Positions 1 through 5,393 of a DNA stretch of 5,400 bases are shown here, one piece after another. Numbering within the stretch: the first letter of the stretch is position 1; every line of letters begins with the position of its first letter. The stretch is from an uncultured Clostridia bacterium (GTDB lineage Bacteria; Bacillota; Clostridia; HGM11514), in assembly GCA_902478725.1 (NCBI GenBank), contig CABSMD010000184.1, positions 1 through 5,400 of the forward strand. The letters are read 5' to 3'. The notes beneath the pieces are model-generated. The model was not told where the DNA came from, searched no databases, and worked only from the letters and a program-made list of their open reading frames with translations. The translations under genes were made by a program, and so were the position numbers.

Positions 1-229
1 CGGGCAAAAGCTCCAGGCCAACGATCTCCCCAGCCTCTGTCTTTTGCGACAGGAGCAGCGGAACGATCCCGTTACCGGTGCACAGGTCGAGCACACGTGC
101 CCCCGGCAGTATCTGTGCAAAGCCGCTCAGCAGTACCGCGTCCATGCCGAAACAGAACAGTCGGCTGTCCTGAATAATTTGAAGGCCGTTACATTGCAGG
201 TCGTCGATCCGTTCAAACCGCTTTTCCAT
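1..229 (-). CDS. trmN6: tRNA1(Val) (adenine(37)-N6)-methyltransferase, N-terminal part (runs off the left edge)
   Basis: The first 76 codons of a class I SAM-dependent methyltransferase of the TrmN6/YabB family, which N6-methylates A37 of tRNA1(Val). The visible protein begins MEKRFERIDD. It has the family segment FGMDAVLLSGF at residues 27-37, then motif I VLDLCTGNGIVPLLL at 46-60 (the glycine-rich SAM loop), and an acidic motif II strand IVGLEL near 69-74. The catalytic NPPY motif would lie beyond the window edge and cannot be checked. The ATG at 229 is the only sensible start, because an in-frame TGA lies five codons upstream. A purine-rich GGGGGAG ribosome site sits just before it. The gene follows the ferredoxin terminator, and I see no good promoter in the short gap, so read-through or a weak promoter is likely. 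The position after ricT matches Bacillus yabB, although yabA is missing between them. Confidence 0.88.
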   Translation of the reverse strand, partial: MEKRFERIDDLQCNGLQIIQDSRLFCFGMDAVLLSGFAQILPGARVLDLCTGNGIVPLLLSQKTEAGEIVGLELLP

Positions 230-259
230 CCTCTCCCCCGTTCAATCTGATAAATATTG

Positions 260-291
260 AAAAAAACCTGTAGTTTCCCACAGGTTTTTTT
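260..291 (-). terminator. Rho-independent terminator after the ferredoxin gene
   Basis: A perfect inverted repeat with 12-base arms at 260-271 and 280-291 encloses an 8-base loop. The core is CCTGT/ACAGG, flanked by seven A on one side and seven T on the other, so either strand would give a hairpin followed by a U tract. It begins 12 bases past the ferredoxin stop codon, as expected for termination of that gene. It lies between the ferredoxin gene and trmN6, which separates the two transcriptionally at least in part. The GC core is short (about 3 G-C pairs), so termination may be incomplete. Confidence 0.85.
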
Positions 292-302
292 ATACTTCTG
301 AA

Positions 303-473
303 TTACTCAGGCTTCGGTGCGTCAACCGGACATACACCCGCACACGCGCCGCATTCGATGCAAGCGTCTGCATCTATTACATATTTCGCATCCCCTGCGC
401 TAATGCACGAAACCGGGCATTCCGCCTCACACGCGCCGCAGCTGATGCATTCGTCACCAATTTTATAAGCCAA
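303..473 (-). CDS. Small 2[4Fe-4S] ferredoxin (56 aa, TTG start)
   Basis: A clostridial-type ferredoxin of 56 residues, a soluble low-potential electron carrier. Two CxxCxxCxxxCP motifs are complete: Cys9, 12, 15, 19 and Cys38, 41, 44, 48, each followed by Pro. In such proteins the first three cysteines of one motif and the last of the other bind each [4Fe-4S] cluster. The two halves are a clear internal duplication (CISCGACEAECP and CIECGACAGVCP). An extra Cys23 lies just after the first motif. The length is typical of the family. No ATG exists in frame. TTG at 473 is chosen because AGGAGG at 482-487 lies 8 bases upstream; the only other candidate, a GTG at 480-482, overlaps that ribosome site. 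The gene has its own promoter upstream and a terminator downstream, so it looks monocistronic. The redox partner is unknown; a [Fe-S] or radical SAM client encoded nearby is possible but unproven. Confidence 0.93.
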   Translation of the reverse strand: MAYKIGDECISCGACEAECPVSCISAGDAKYVIDADACIECGACAGVCPVDAPKPE

Positions 474-481
474 TGGAAACA

Positions 482-487
482 CCTCCT
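482..487 (-). promoter_or_regulatory. Ribosome binding site fixing the TTG start of the ferredoxin
   Basis: A perfect AGGAGG on the minus strand, 8 bases before the TTG at 473. It is the reason for accepting a non-ATG start, and it rules out the overlapping GTG. Confidence 0.85.
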
Positions 488-595
488 TATTAAATTACTT
501 TCGTTGTGCCATAATTTTACTGCTTGCTAAACAACTCCGCTTTCCTGGAATCAAAACTGAAAAACAATAGAAACCTTGAAATCGAAGTTGCCTAC

Positions 596-624
596 ATTGT
601 ACCATCTTTTATAGAAAAAAACAA
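596..624 (-). promoter_or_regulatory. Sigma-A-type promoter for the ferredoxin gene
   Basis: The -35 box TTGTTT (619-624) and the -10 box TACAAT (596-601) are separated by exactly 17 bases. A TG one base before the -10 makes it an extended -10, which compensates for the weak -35. Transcription would start near 589, leaving a leader of about 115 bases before the TTG. Apart from a small TTCC/GGAA dyad at 542-550, I see no convincing structure or riboswitch in that leader. The site lies in the gap after ricT, so the ferredoxin can be expressed independently of the upstream operon. Confidence 0.65.
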
Positions 625-669
625 GGGCTAATTTAGGCTTTTTTATCCTTTCCTATTACAAAAGTCCCC

Positions 670-1533
670 TTATTCTTCTTCCAGCTCTTTCAACATCTTG
701 ATTTCATCCGGCTTGAGATGAATCGAGGCGTCCTTGATCACCTTCAAATCCTTCACATCAAAGGTCTGTGTGGCGTTGTCCTTATCCAGCCGCACCGTAA
801 CCCGTCCCCGAATCATATTGGAATCCACCACGGTACCGCGCCCGGCGGGGGTCTTAACAATCGCGTCCGGCTTTGGGGTACGGCGCAGCAGATCCTCATA
901 GGCGGCCTGCTCATACTTTAAGCAGCACATCAGCCGCCCGCAGGTGCCGGATATCTTCGTCGGATTTAAGGATAAGCTCTGCTCCTTCGCCATCTTGATC
1001 GATACCGGCTCAAACTCGCCCAAAAAGGTGGCGCAGCACAGTCCCCTGCCGCAGATACCCAAGCCCCCCAGCATCTTTGCCTCGTCGCGCACGCCGATCT
1101 GGCGCAGCTCGATTCTGGTCCGGAACACCGAGGCCAAATCTTTCACAAGTTCGCGAAAATCGATCCGCCCGTCCGCCGTGAAGTAAAAGAGAATCTTGTT
1201 CCCGTCAAAGGTATATTCAACATCGATCAGCTTCATTTCCAGCTTGTGCTTGCGAATCTTCTCCACACAAACATCAAACGCCTGTTTTTCCTTTTTTCTG
1301 TTTTCCTCACACCGCTTCTCATCCTCTTCTGAGGCTTTGCGGATTACCTTTTTCAAAGGAGGCGTGATTTTATTGTCCTCTACCTCCATGTTGGCGAGTA
1401 CCGTCTCGCCATATTCCACGCCCCGGGCCGTTTCCACGATCACGTGTTCTCCCTTGGCGATAGCTTGTCCGTCCGGATCGAAATAATAGATCTTTCCAAC
1501 GTTTTTAAAACGCACTCCAACAATTTCAACCAT
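670..1533 (-). CDS. ricT: RicT (YaaT), PSP1-domain Fe-S protein of the RicAFT (Y) complex
   Basis: A PSP1/stage 0 sporulation family protein. In Bacillus subtilis RicT joins RicA and RicF in a cytoplasmic Fe-S complex that promotes RNase Y-dependent mRNA maturation and affects sporulation, competence and biofilm. This 287-aa copy starts MVEIVGVRFKNVGKIYYFDP. Its central PSP1 core includes RVELRQIGVRDEAK-like sequence at 140-153 (here IELRQIGVRDEAK). Then come two cysteine clusters: Cys161, Cys166, Cys167 in GICGRGLCC, and Cys198, Cys203, Cys204 in TCGRLMCC. These are the cluster-ligand type cysteines and all are present. A KOW-like beta segment follows (about 223-265), and the tail is charged. 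The ATG overlaps the end of holB in ATGGTTGA, indicating translational coupling. No ricA or ricF is visible here, and yabA, its usual downstream neighbour in Bacillus, is absent. Full length and intact. Confidence 0.95.
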   Translation of the reverse strand: MVEIVGVRFKNVGKIYYFDPDGQAIAKGEHVIVETARGVEYGETVLANMEVEDNKITPPLKKVIRKASEEDEKRCEENRKKEKQAFDVCVEKIRKHKLEMKLIDVEYTFDGNKILFYFTADGRIDFRELVKDLASVFRTRIELRQIGVRDEAKMLGGLGICGRGLCCATFLGEFEPVSIKMAKEQSLSLNPTKISGTCGRLMCCLKYEQAAYEDLLRRTPKPDAIVKTPAGRGTVVDSNMIRGRVTVRLDKDNATQTFDVKDLKVIKDASIHLKPDEIKMLKELEEE

Positions 1534-2509
1534 TCGCTCTCTCCCAACTCCTTAGCAGCATGTCAGTCACTGTAAGTGAAAAATTTGCATTGCTTCCCAG
1601 CCGGCGGCTGGTTTCCTGCAGAATATCAAAAATTGCCGCCGCACCGTCAAGTCCCGCCTTTTTTGCAATTTTCCGAGCGTAATCGGACAAATCGTCCTTC
1701 GCCCCTTTCTCACCCGCTGCCGCCAGGACAGCATCACGCATCAAAACCAAATATTCGTCCAGGAAAAGTCCAATCCTATCCTTTTCCCCCTCCAAAAAAC
1801 GGGAGCATGGAAGCATATCCCCCGTAGAGCACAGATAGTCCGCAAACAGTCCCGCCGCCTGAGAGCGCCGCTCAAAAAACGCCTCGTCCCCAGCGATCTC
1901 CTCCGCCCTGCGTGGAATACCGCCTGCAAGACGCAGCAATTCCTCCACCTGCTCCCCCCCGAAATGATCCACAAGGTAGGCGGACATATCCCGATCGTTC
2001 AGCGGCTGAAAATGTAGTAGAACCGCCCGCGAACGGACTGTCTCCAACAGCTTCTGCGCATTCTCACATAACAGAATAACCGTACAGTAAGAGGGGGGCT
2101 CCTCCAGCACCTTAAGCAGGCTGTTTTGTGCCGGCAGAAGCATCTGGTCTGCCTGGGGGATGATATATACCTTGCGTTGCGCGAGAAAAGGTTTGGAATA
2201 CACGTCCCGCTTAAAAAGCCGCATCGCGTCGACAGAACCCTCCTTGACCTTTCCGTCCTGGATGAATGCACTGTCGACCGTGACGATATCCGGGTGCGAT
2301 CCAGCCTCGCTTTTTTGGCAGGACTGACATATACCGCAAACCGTACCATCCTGCTTTTTGCAGACCGCGATCCGCGCCAGATGGTGTGCAACCATTGTTT
2401 TTCCAATGCCGTCCACGCCCTCAAAGATGTAGGCATGATTCAACCTGCCCCGGCGTACCGCCTGCGCAAGTCCTTCTATCTGGGATGTGTGTCCGTAAAT
2501 CTTTTCCAT
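1526..2509 (-). CDS. holB: DNA polymerase III subunit delta' (clamp loader)
   Basis: The clamp-loader subunit delta', part of the AAA+ pentamer that loads the beta sliding clamp at the replication fork. At 327 aa it is the usual size. Domain I has NHAYIFEGVDGIGKT with Walker A at 31-38 including Lys37. A zinc module follows with Cys50, Cys58, Cys61, Cys64 (CX7CX2CX2C) and then GSHPDI at 70-75. The Walker B-equivalent strand VYIIPQADQM (114-123) lacks the acidic pair, as is common for delta'. The family signature AQNSLLKVLEEPP is at 127-139. The sensor motif is TVRSRAVLL (157-165), with Ala in place of the usual Cys of SRC. The C-terminal half is helical and poorly conserved, as in all homologues. 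The ATG lies 3 bases after darA, and the 3' end overlaps ricT by 8 bases, so it is operonic with both. DnaX is excluded by length and by the delta'-type Walker B. Confidence 0.95.
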   Translation of the reverse strand: MEKIYGHTSQIEGLAQAVRRGRLNHAYIFEGVDGIGKTMVAHHLARIAVCKKQDGTVCGICQSCQKSEAGSHPDIVTVDSAFIQDGKVKEGSVDAMRLFKRDVYSKPFLAQRKVYIIPQADQMLLPAQNSLLKVLEEPPSYCTVILLCENAQKLLETVRSRAVLLHFQPLNDRDMSAYLVDHFGGEQVEELLRLAGGIPRRAEEIAGDEAFFERRSQAAGLFADYLCSTGDMLPCSRFLEGEKDRIGLFLDEYLVLMRDAVLAAAGEKGAKDDLSDYARKIAKKAGLDGAAAIFDILQETSRRLGSNANFSLTVTDMLLRSWERANG

Positions 2510-2512
2510 CCC

Positions 2513-2842
2513 TTAAATTCTCTCAAATTTATCGACATCAACCACAAAGACGGTAGCGCCGCCCACATCGACCTCAACCGGGAACGGGTCCATACTGCTC
2601 TCGACATTGCCGACAACGGTAGGGCTGACCACCATGCGCTTTCTGTGATCGCACTTGGAACGGATCACGTCAATCACCGCGTCCACCTTTTCATTGCTGA
2701 CCCCAATCATCAGCGTGGTGTTCCCGGCCTTTAAAAAACCGCCGGTAGTGGCCAGCTTGGTAACCGAATACCCTTCTTTATTCAAAGCCGACATCAGATT
2801 ATTGCCATCAATATCATGAACGATCGCCAGGATTAATTTCAT
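2513..2842 (-). CDS. darA: DarA/PstA, PII-like cyclic di-AMP receptor
   Basis: A 109-aa PII-like signalling protein that forms a trimer and binds c-di-AMP at subunit interfaces. Its downstream partner is still poorly defined in most species. The sequence matches the family along its whole length: MKLILAIV start, the TKLATTGGFLKAGNTTLMIGV block at residues 28-48 (the nucleotide-binding strand and loop, with Thr28, Phe36, Asn41, Gly47), and the C-terminal PVEVDVGGATVFVVDVD at 88-104. Residue 26 is Ser, where I recall Arg in Bacillus and Staphylococcus homologues. The large flexible B-loop is around 63-85. The ATG at 2842 has AAAGGAGG 8 bases upstream and a near-consensus promoter. It heads the darA-holB-ricT transcript, directly abutting holB; Bacillus has yaaR at that junction, and it is missing here. 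Confidence 0.95.
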   Translation of the reverse strand: MKLILAIVHDIDGNNLMSALNKEGYSVTKLATTGGFLKAGNTTLMIGVSNEKVDAVIDVIRSKCDHRKRMVVSPTVVGNVESSMDPFPVEVDVGGATVFVVDVDKFERI

Positions 2843-2871
2843 GGCCGATACCTCCTTTGATTTCTACTACT

Positions 2872-2900
2872 ATTATATGATTTTTTGTTCAAAAAGTCAA
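2872..2900 (-). promoter_or_regulatory. Strong sigma-A promoter for darA-holB-ricT
   Basis: The -35 box TTGACT (2895-2900) and a perfect -10 box TATAAT (2872-2877) are separated by 17 bases in an AT-rich gap. Transcription would start near 2865, giving a leader of about 23 bases that contains the AAAGGAGG ribosome site (2851-2858). This is the best promoter match in the window. It means the c-di-AMP receptor, clamp loader and RicT genes need not depend on the promoter of the upstream decarboxylase/radical SAM pair. Confidence 0.82.
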
Positions 2901-2951
2901 TCAAAATCAGATGGTTTCTTTAAAACACTTAAGCATTTGGCTTCGCCTCTC

Positions 2952-3887
2952 TTATGCCTGAGCATTCCGCTTCCGTACGATCTTACGGCACAGGTCGCAG
3001 GGGCTGTAACAATTGTCCGGACTGGCTTCTATTCCCATCGAGCTGCCATACCGCACCAGCTCCCCGACACCGCCGTGTAACAGTGCCGCCATCGCCGGAT
3101 TGTGATCCGGCCGATAACGTCTTACAATGTCTGAAATTTTTTCGTGGTATACATTTCCAATTACAAAACAGCATACCATTACATCTCCCCCGGGTGCTAC
3201 GCTCAGGCAGGAAACAGCGTCCAGCTTCTCCGTATAAGGTGCGTCGCCGCATCGATACTCCAGATCAAACGGCTTTTTGGGGTAGTATTCAGACAAATAG
3301 GCCGCCGCGTTTCCGGCGGGGAAGATTGCATTCCCGTCCGACACCGGGATTCCAAGGTCTGAAAAACGGGCCAGGCATCCTTCGGTTGCCCGATTGTACG
3401 GATTTTGATGGCTTCGATCCACCACCCAGGCGGGCTGAAGCCGGGCTCCCGGTATCCCGGCATCCACTACCGCCTCTGCAAAGGAATATACCGTCTCAAC
3501 CGGAATGGTTTCTTGATGAAAACAATCCACAGAAAGTAACAGGGAATTGACCCCGGCGTCCGCTAAACGGAACACCGTATCATGCATCTTCGCCTCATCC
3601 GTTGTGAAAAAACCATTGGTGATTACCTGCCTGAGGGGAATGTTGCAGTCTCTCGCCGTTTTATGGATTTCGCACACTGTTTCGGGATACAATAGCGGCT
3701 CCCCGCCAAAGGTCATCACCGACTCCAGTGCAAACTGTTCGGAAAACTCCCGTACCGTCGAAACGGCCCTCTGCGTATCGATGTGTGCCGTCGGCCTGAC
3801 GGTGCCGTTTGAGCAGTGCTTGCAGCTTCCCGTACAGCGAAAGGTCACCGGAAACTCCAGCCTTTTCAGATTCATGTATGGATTCAT
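2952..3887 (-). CDS. Radical SAM protein with C-terminal auxiliary-cluster-type cysteines, substrate unknown
   Basis: A 311-aa radical SAM enzyme. The CX3CX2C motif that binds the catalytic [4Fe-4S] cluster is RCTGSCKHC, with Cys18, Cys22 and Cys25. The SAM-binding TFGGEPLLYP follows at 59-68, and the rest of a TIM-barrel-like core reaches about residue 190. The C-terminal third has Cys213, Cys227, Cys239, Cys240, then Cys293, Cys297 and Cys300. The stretch from 227 to 245 (C, then PGGDV, then CC, then IGN) resembles the first part of a SPASM/twitch domain, so at least one auxiliary Fe-S cluster is likely. The full SPASM seven-cysteine pattern is not seen, so twitch-like is the safer description. 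The start ATG has AAGGA 6 bases upstream, within a longer AAGGAGGAAGGA; Met5 is a less likely alternative. It follows the decarboxylase gene by 36 bases and is probably cotranscribed with it. No precursor-peptide gene is visible alongside. It occupies the usual place of tmk. Function is not recognised. Confidence 0.87.
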   Translation of the reverse strand: MNPYMNLKRLEFPVTFRCTGSCKHCSNGTVRPTAHIDTQRAVSTVREFSEQFALESVMTFGGEPLLYPETVCEIHKTARDCNIPLRQVITNGFFTTDEAKMHDTVFRLADAGVNSLLLSVDCFHQETIPVETVYSFAEAVVDAGIPGARLQPAWVVDRSHQNPYNRATEGCLARFSDLGIPVSDGNAIFPAGNAAAYLSEYYPKKPFDLEYRCGDAPYTEKLDAVSCLSVAPGGDVMVCCFVIGNVYHEKISDIVRRYRPDHNPAMAALLHGGVGELVRYGSSMGIEASPDNCYSPCDLCRKIVRKRNAQA

Positions 3888-3923
3888 AGCAATTCCTTCC
3901 TCCTTCGCATCACTTGAACCATT

Positions 3924-5288
3924 TTAGACATTCTCTTTTACAACCCAGAGTGTTTTGAAGCCTGTCGTTTCATCTATCGTTTGCAACACACCCTCCGTCA
4001 GCCGTTCTCCCGGTGCGGCGAGCATGATCCCCGGTGGAAACAGAACGACCGGGCGGGCGCAGATACGGCTCTGCGCCGCCTCAAGCGCAATTTCCTCACG
4101 AGGGGCGAAGAAGGCGTCCTCCGGCTCCATGGCCATCTGCTCGGAAAACCGGTATTTTACCTGCCGGATTGACTCTTTCCGATCCGCGTTGACAACCTTG
4201 GTCATTGCTTTTTTTTCAACAATATCCATTAACGCCCCATACAGCCTGTAAAAATCTACCTGTGTATTGCCGACCGACACAATAGCGATCAGGTTCTCCC
4301 GGTCGGCCGCCTCCAGAGCGATCCTGTGATCGCGGTACAGCCTCTGGTATACCTCCCGCGCATCGGCGCCCGCCTGATGAAGATTGATCACCAGCCGGAT
4401 GGGGTCGTCTCCCGCCACGATCCGGAGCTGTTCCCCACATCGTTCGGCAAACCGGCGGCAATGCTGTATCTGCCGTTCAAACAGGGATTCCCCGTTCTCC
4501 CGCATTTCTTCGAGCGCACGCTCTGCGTATGCCAGTAAGACGTATGATGGACTGCTGGTCTGAAAGATATTGATACTGTCCCGCACCCGATCCCGGTTGA
4601 TCCGCGGCCCCAGTATGTGTAAAACCGCCGTCTGATTTGGAGAGGGGAGGGTTTTGTGCAGGGAATTCACCACGGCGTCAGCCCCCTGTAAAACCGCCCC
4701 TTTCGGGAAGGATGGATGGAAGGGGAAATGAGCCCCATGTGCCTCGTCGACCAGCAGAGGCAACCCCCTTTGATGAAGTAGGTCTGACATTTTGGCGATG
4801 TCCGCACAAAGACCATAGTAGTTTGGCGAGGTTACGACCGCGCCTGCCGCCTCCGGGTGTTCCGACAGCGCTTTTTTCAACTCCTCCGGGCAGACCGGCG
4901 CGAACAATCCGGCTTCCCCATTATAGCGGTTCGGCAGAAAAACCGGACGGAGGCCGGATAACAGAACAGCGTGCAGGACACTTTGGTGGCACATCCGGTC
5001 TATCAAAACAGTATCTCCCCTGACAAACGTGCCGTAAACGGCGGAAAGCACCCCCACCGTACTGCCGTTCACCAGCAAAAAAGACTCCTCTGCCCCGTAT
5101 ATTTCAGCCGCCAGTCTCTGTGCCCGTTCAATCATACCTTCCGGGTGCGCGAGGTTGTCGGTGTCAGGAAGCTCTGTCACGTCGATGGCGAATACGCCGC
5201 CGATTCCTTTTCCATAGTTGTGCCCTGGCATGTGGAAGGAACAATACCCCTCCCGCCTGAATTTTTGCAGTTCCTCTATCATACTCAT
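3924..5288 (-). CDS. Orn/Lys/Arg decarboxylase-family PLP enzyme (YaaO-like)
   Basis: A fold-type I PLP enzyme of the basic amino acid decarboxylase family, equivalent by sequence and position to Bacillus YaaO. At 454 aa it is a short form without the N-terminal wing domain of the E. coli enzymes. Motifs in order: HMPGHNYGKG at 19-28; the phosphate-binding LLVNGSTVGV at 71-80; His101, likely stacking on the cofactor ring; VDEAHGAHF at 180-188 with Asp181 binding the pyridine nitrogen; SLHKTLPSPNQTA at 209-221 with Lys212 as the Schiff-base lysine; and the C-terminal VLFPPGIMLAAPGE at 415-428. In the first motif Asn24 replaces the Lys often seen in MPGHK. The expected product is a polyamine or diamine, but the substrate (Arg, Lys or Orn) cannot be read from the sequence. 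The ATG at 5288 has AAGGA 10 bases upstream, and Met3 is an alternative. It heads the transcript containing the radical SAM gene. Confidence 0.92.
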   Translation of the reverse strand: MSMIEELQKFRREGYCSFHMPGHNYGKGIGGVFAIDVTELPDTDNLAHPEGMIERAQRLAAEIYGAEESFLLVNGSTVGVLSAVYGTFVRGDTVLIDRMCHQSVLHAVLLSGLRPVFLPNRYNGEAGLFAPVCPEELKKALSEHPEAAGAVVTSPNYYGLCADIAKMSDLLHQRGLPLLVDEAHGAHFPFHPSFPKGAVLQGADAVVNSLHKTLPSPNQTAVLHILGPRINRDRVRDSINIFQTSSPSYVLLAYAERALEEMRENGESLFERQIQHCRRFAERCGEQLRIVAGDDPIRLVINLHQAGADAREVYQRLYRDHRIALEAADRENLIAIVSVGNTQVDFYRLYGALMDIVEKKAMTKVVNADRKESIRQVKYRFSEQMAMEPEDAFFAPREEIALEAAQSRICARPVVLFPPGIMLAAPGERLTEGVLQTIDETTGFKTLWVVKENV

Positions 5289-5321
5289 ATGCTTTTCGTC
5301 CTTCTTTTAGCGTTCATAGAA

Positions 5322-5350
5322 ATCATATCAAATTACAGGTAATTATGCAA
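5322..5350 (-). promoter_or_regulatory. Sigma-A-type promoter for the decarboxylase/radical SAM pair
   Basis: The -35 box TTGCAT (5345-5350) and the -10 box TATGAT (5322-5327) are separated by 17 bases. The predicted start near 5315 leaves a leader of about 27 bases containing the AAGGA ribosome site. The remaining upstream sequence to the window edge is AT-rich and shows no gene. The -35 coincides with one arm of an inverted repeat, which may be an operator. Confidence 0.68.
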
Positions 5351-5393
5351 GGAAAATGGTCTCTGACAAAAAGGATTGATTTTTATCTTGCAT
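5345..5393. repeat. Spaced inverted repeat ATGCAAG/CTTGCAT at the decarboxylase promoter
   Basis: On the plus strand ATGCAAG at 5345-5351 is matched by its exact reverse complement CTTGCAT at 5387-5393, with 35 bases between them. The arm centres are 42 bases apart, close to four turns of B-DNA. The left arm covers the -35 box and the right arm lies upstream of it. This could be a looping or paired operator. A 7-base match in AT-rich DNA can also arise by chance, so this is tentative. Confidence 0.3.

Noticed and set aside
495..512. Five-residue leader peptide (ATG GCA CAA CGA AAG TAA) just before the ferredoxin ribosome site
   Set aside because: No ribosome site precedes it, no repeated regulatory codon is present, and a 5-codon frame is expected by chance.
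615..645. Imperfect hairpin with T tracts just after ricT, possible terminator
   Set aside because: On the minus strand the stem has C-C, A-C and A-G mismatches and an unrealistically small loop, so it would be weak. The T tract also serves as part of the ferredoxin -35 region.
2126..2734. A 202-codon open frame on the plus strand
   Set aside because: It lies entirely opposite holB and darA, both unmistakable. Its translation resembles no family I know, and no ribosome site or promoter precedes it.
2924..2950. Small hairpin AAGC/GCTT after the radical SAM stop
   Set aside because: A four-base stem with no T tract on the minus strand; not a credible terminator.
2843..2951. Precursor peptide gene for the radical SAM enzyme
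   Set aside because: Neither this gap nor the 36-base gap at 3888-3923 holds a short open frame with a ribosome site on the minus strand; the only ribosome site here belongs to darA.
2954..3550. A 198-codon open frame on the plus strand
   Set aside because: It is antisense to the radical SAM gene. The translation is rich in Pro, Arg and Ser with no domain pattern, typical of a shadow frame in GC-richer coding DNA.
4637..5342. Overlapping plus-strand open frames opposite the decarboxylase
   Set aside because: The opposite strand carries a complete set of PLP-enzyme motifs, and these frames have low-complexity Pro/Arg-rich translations.
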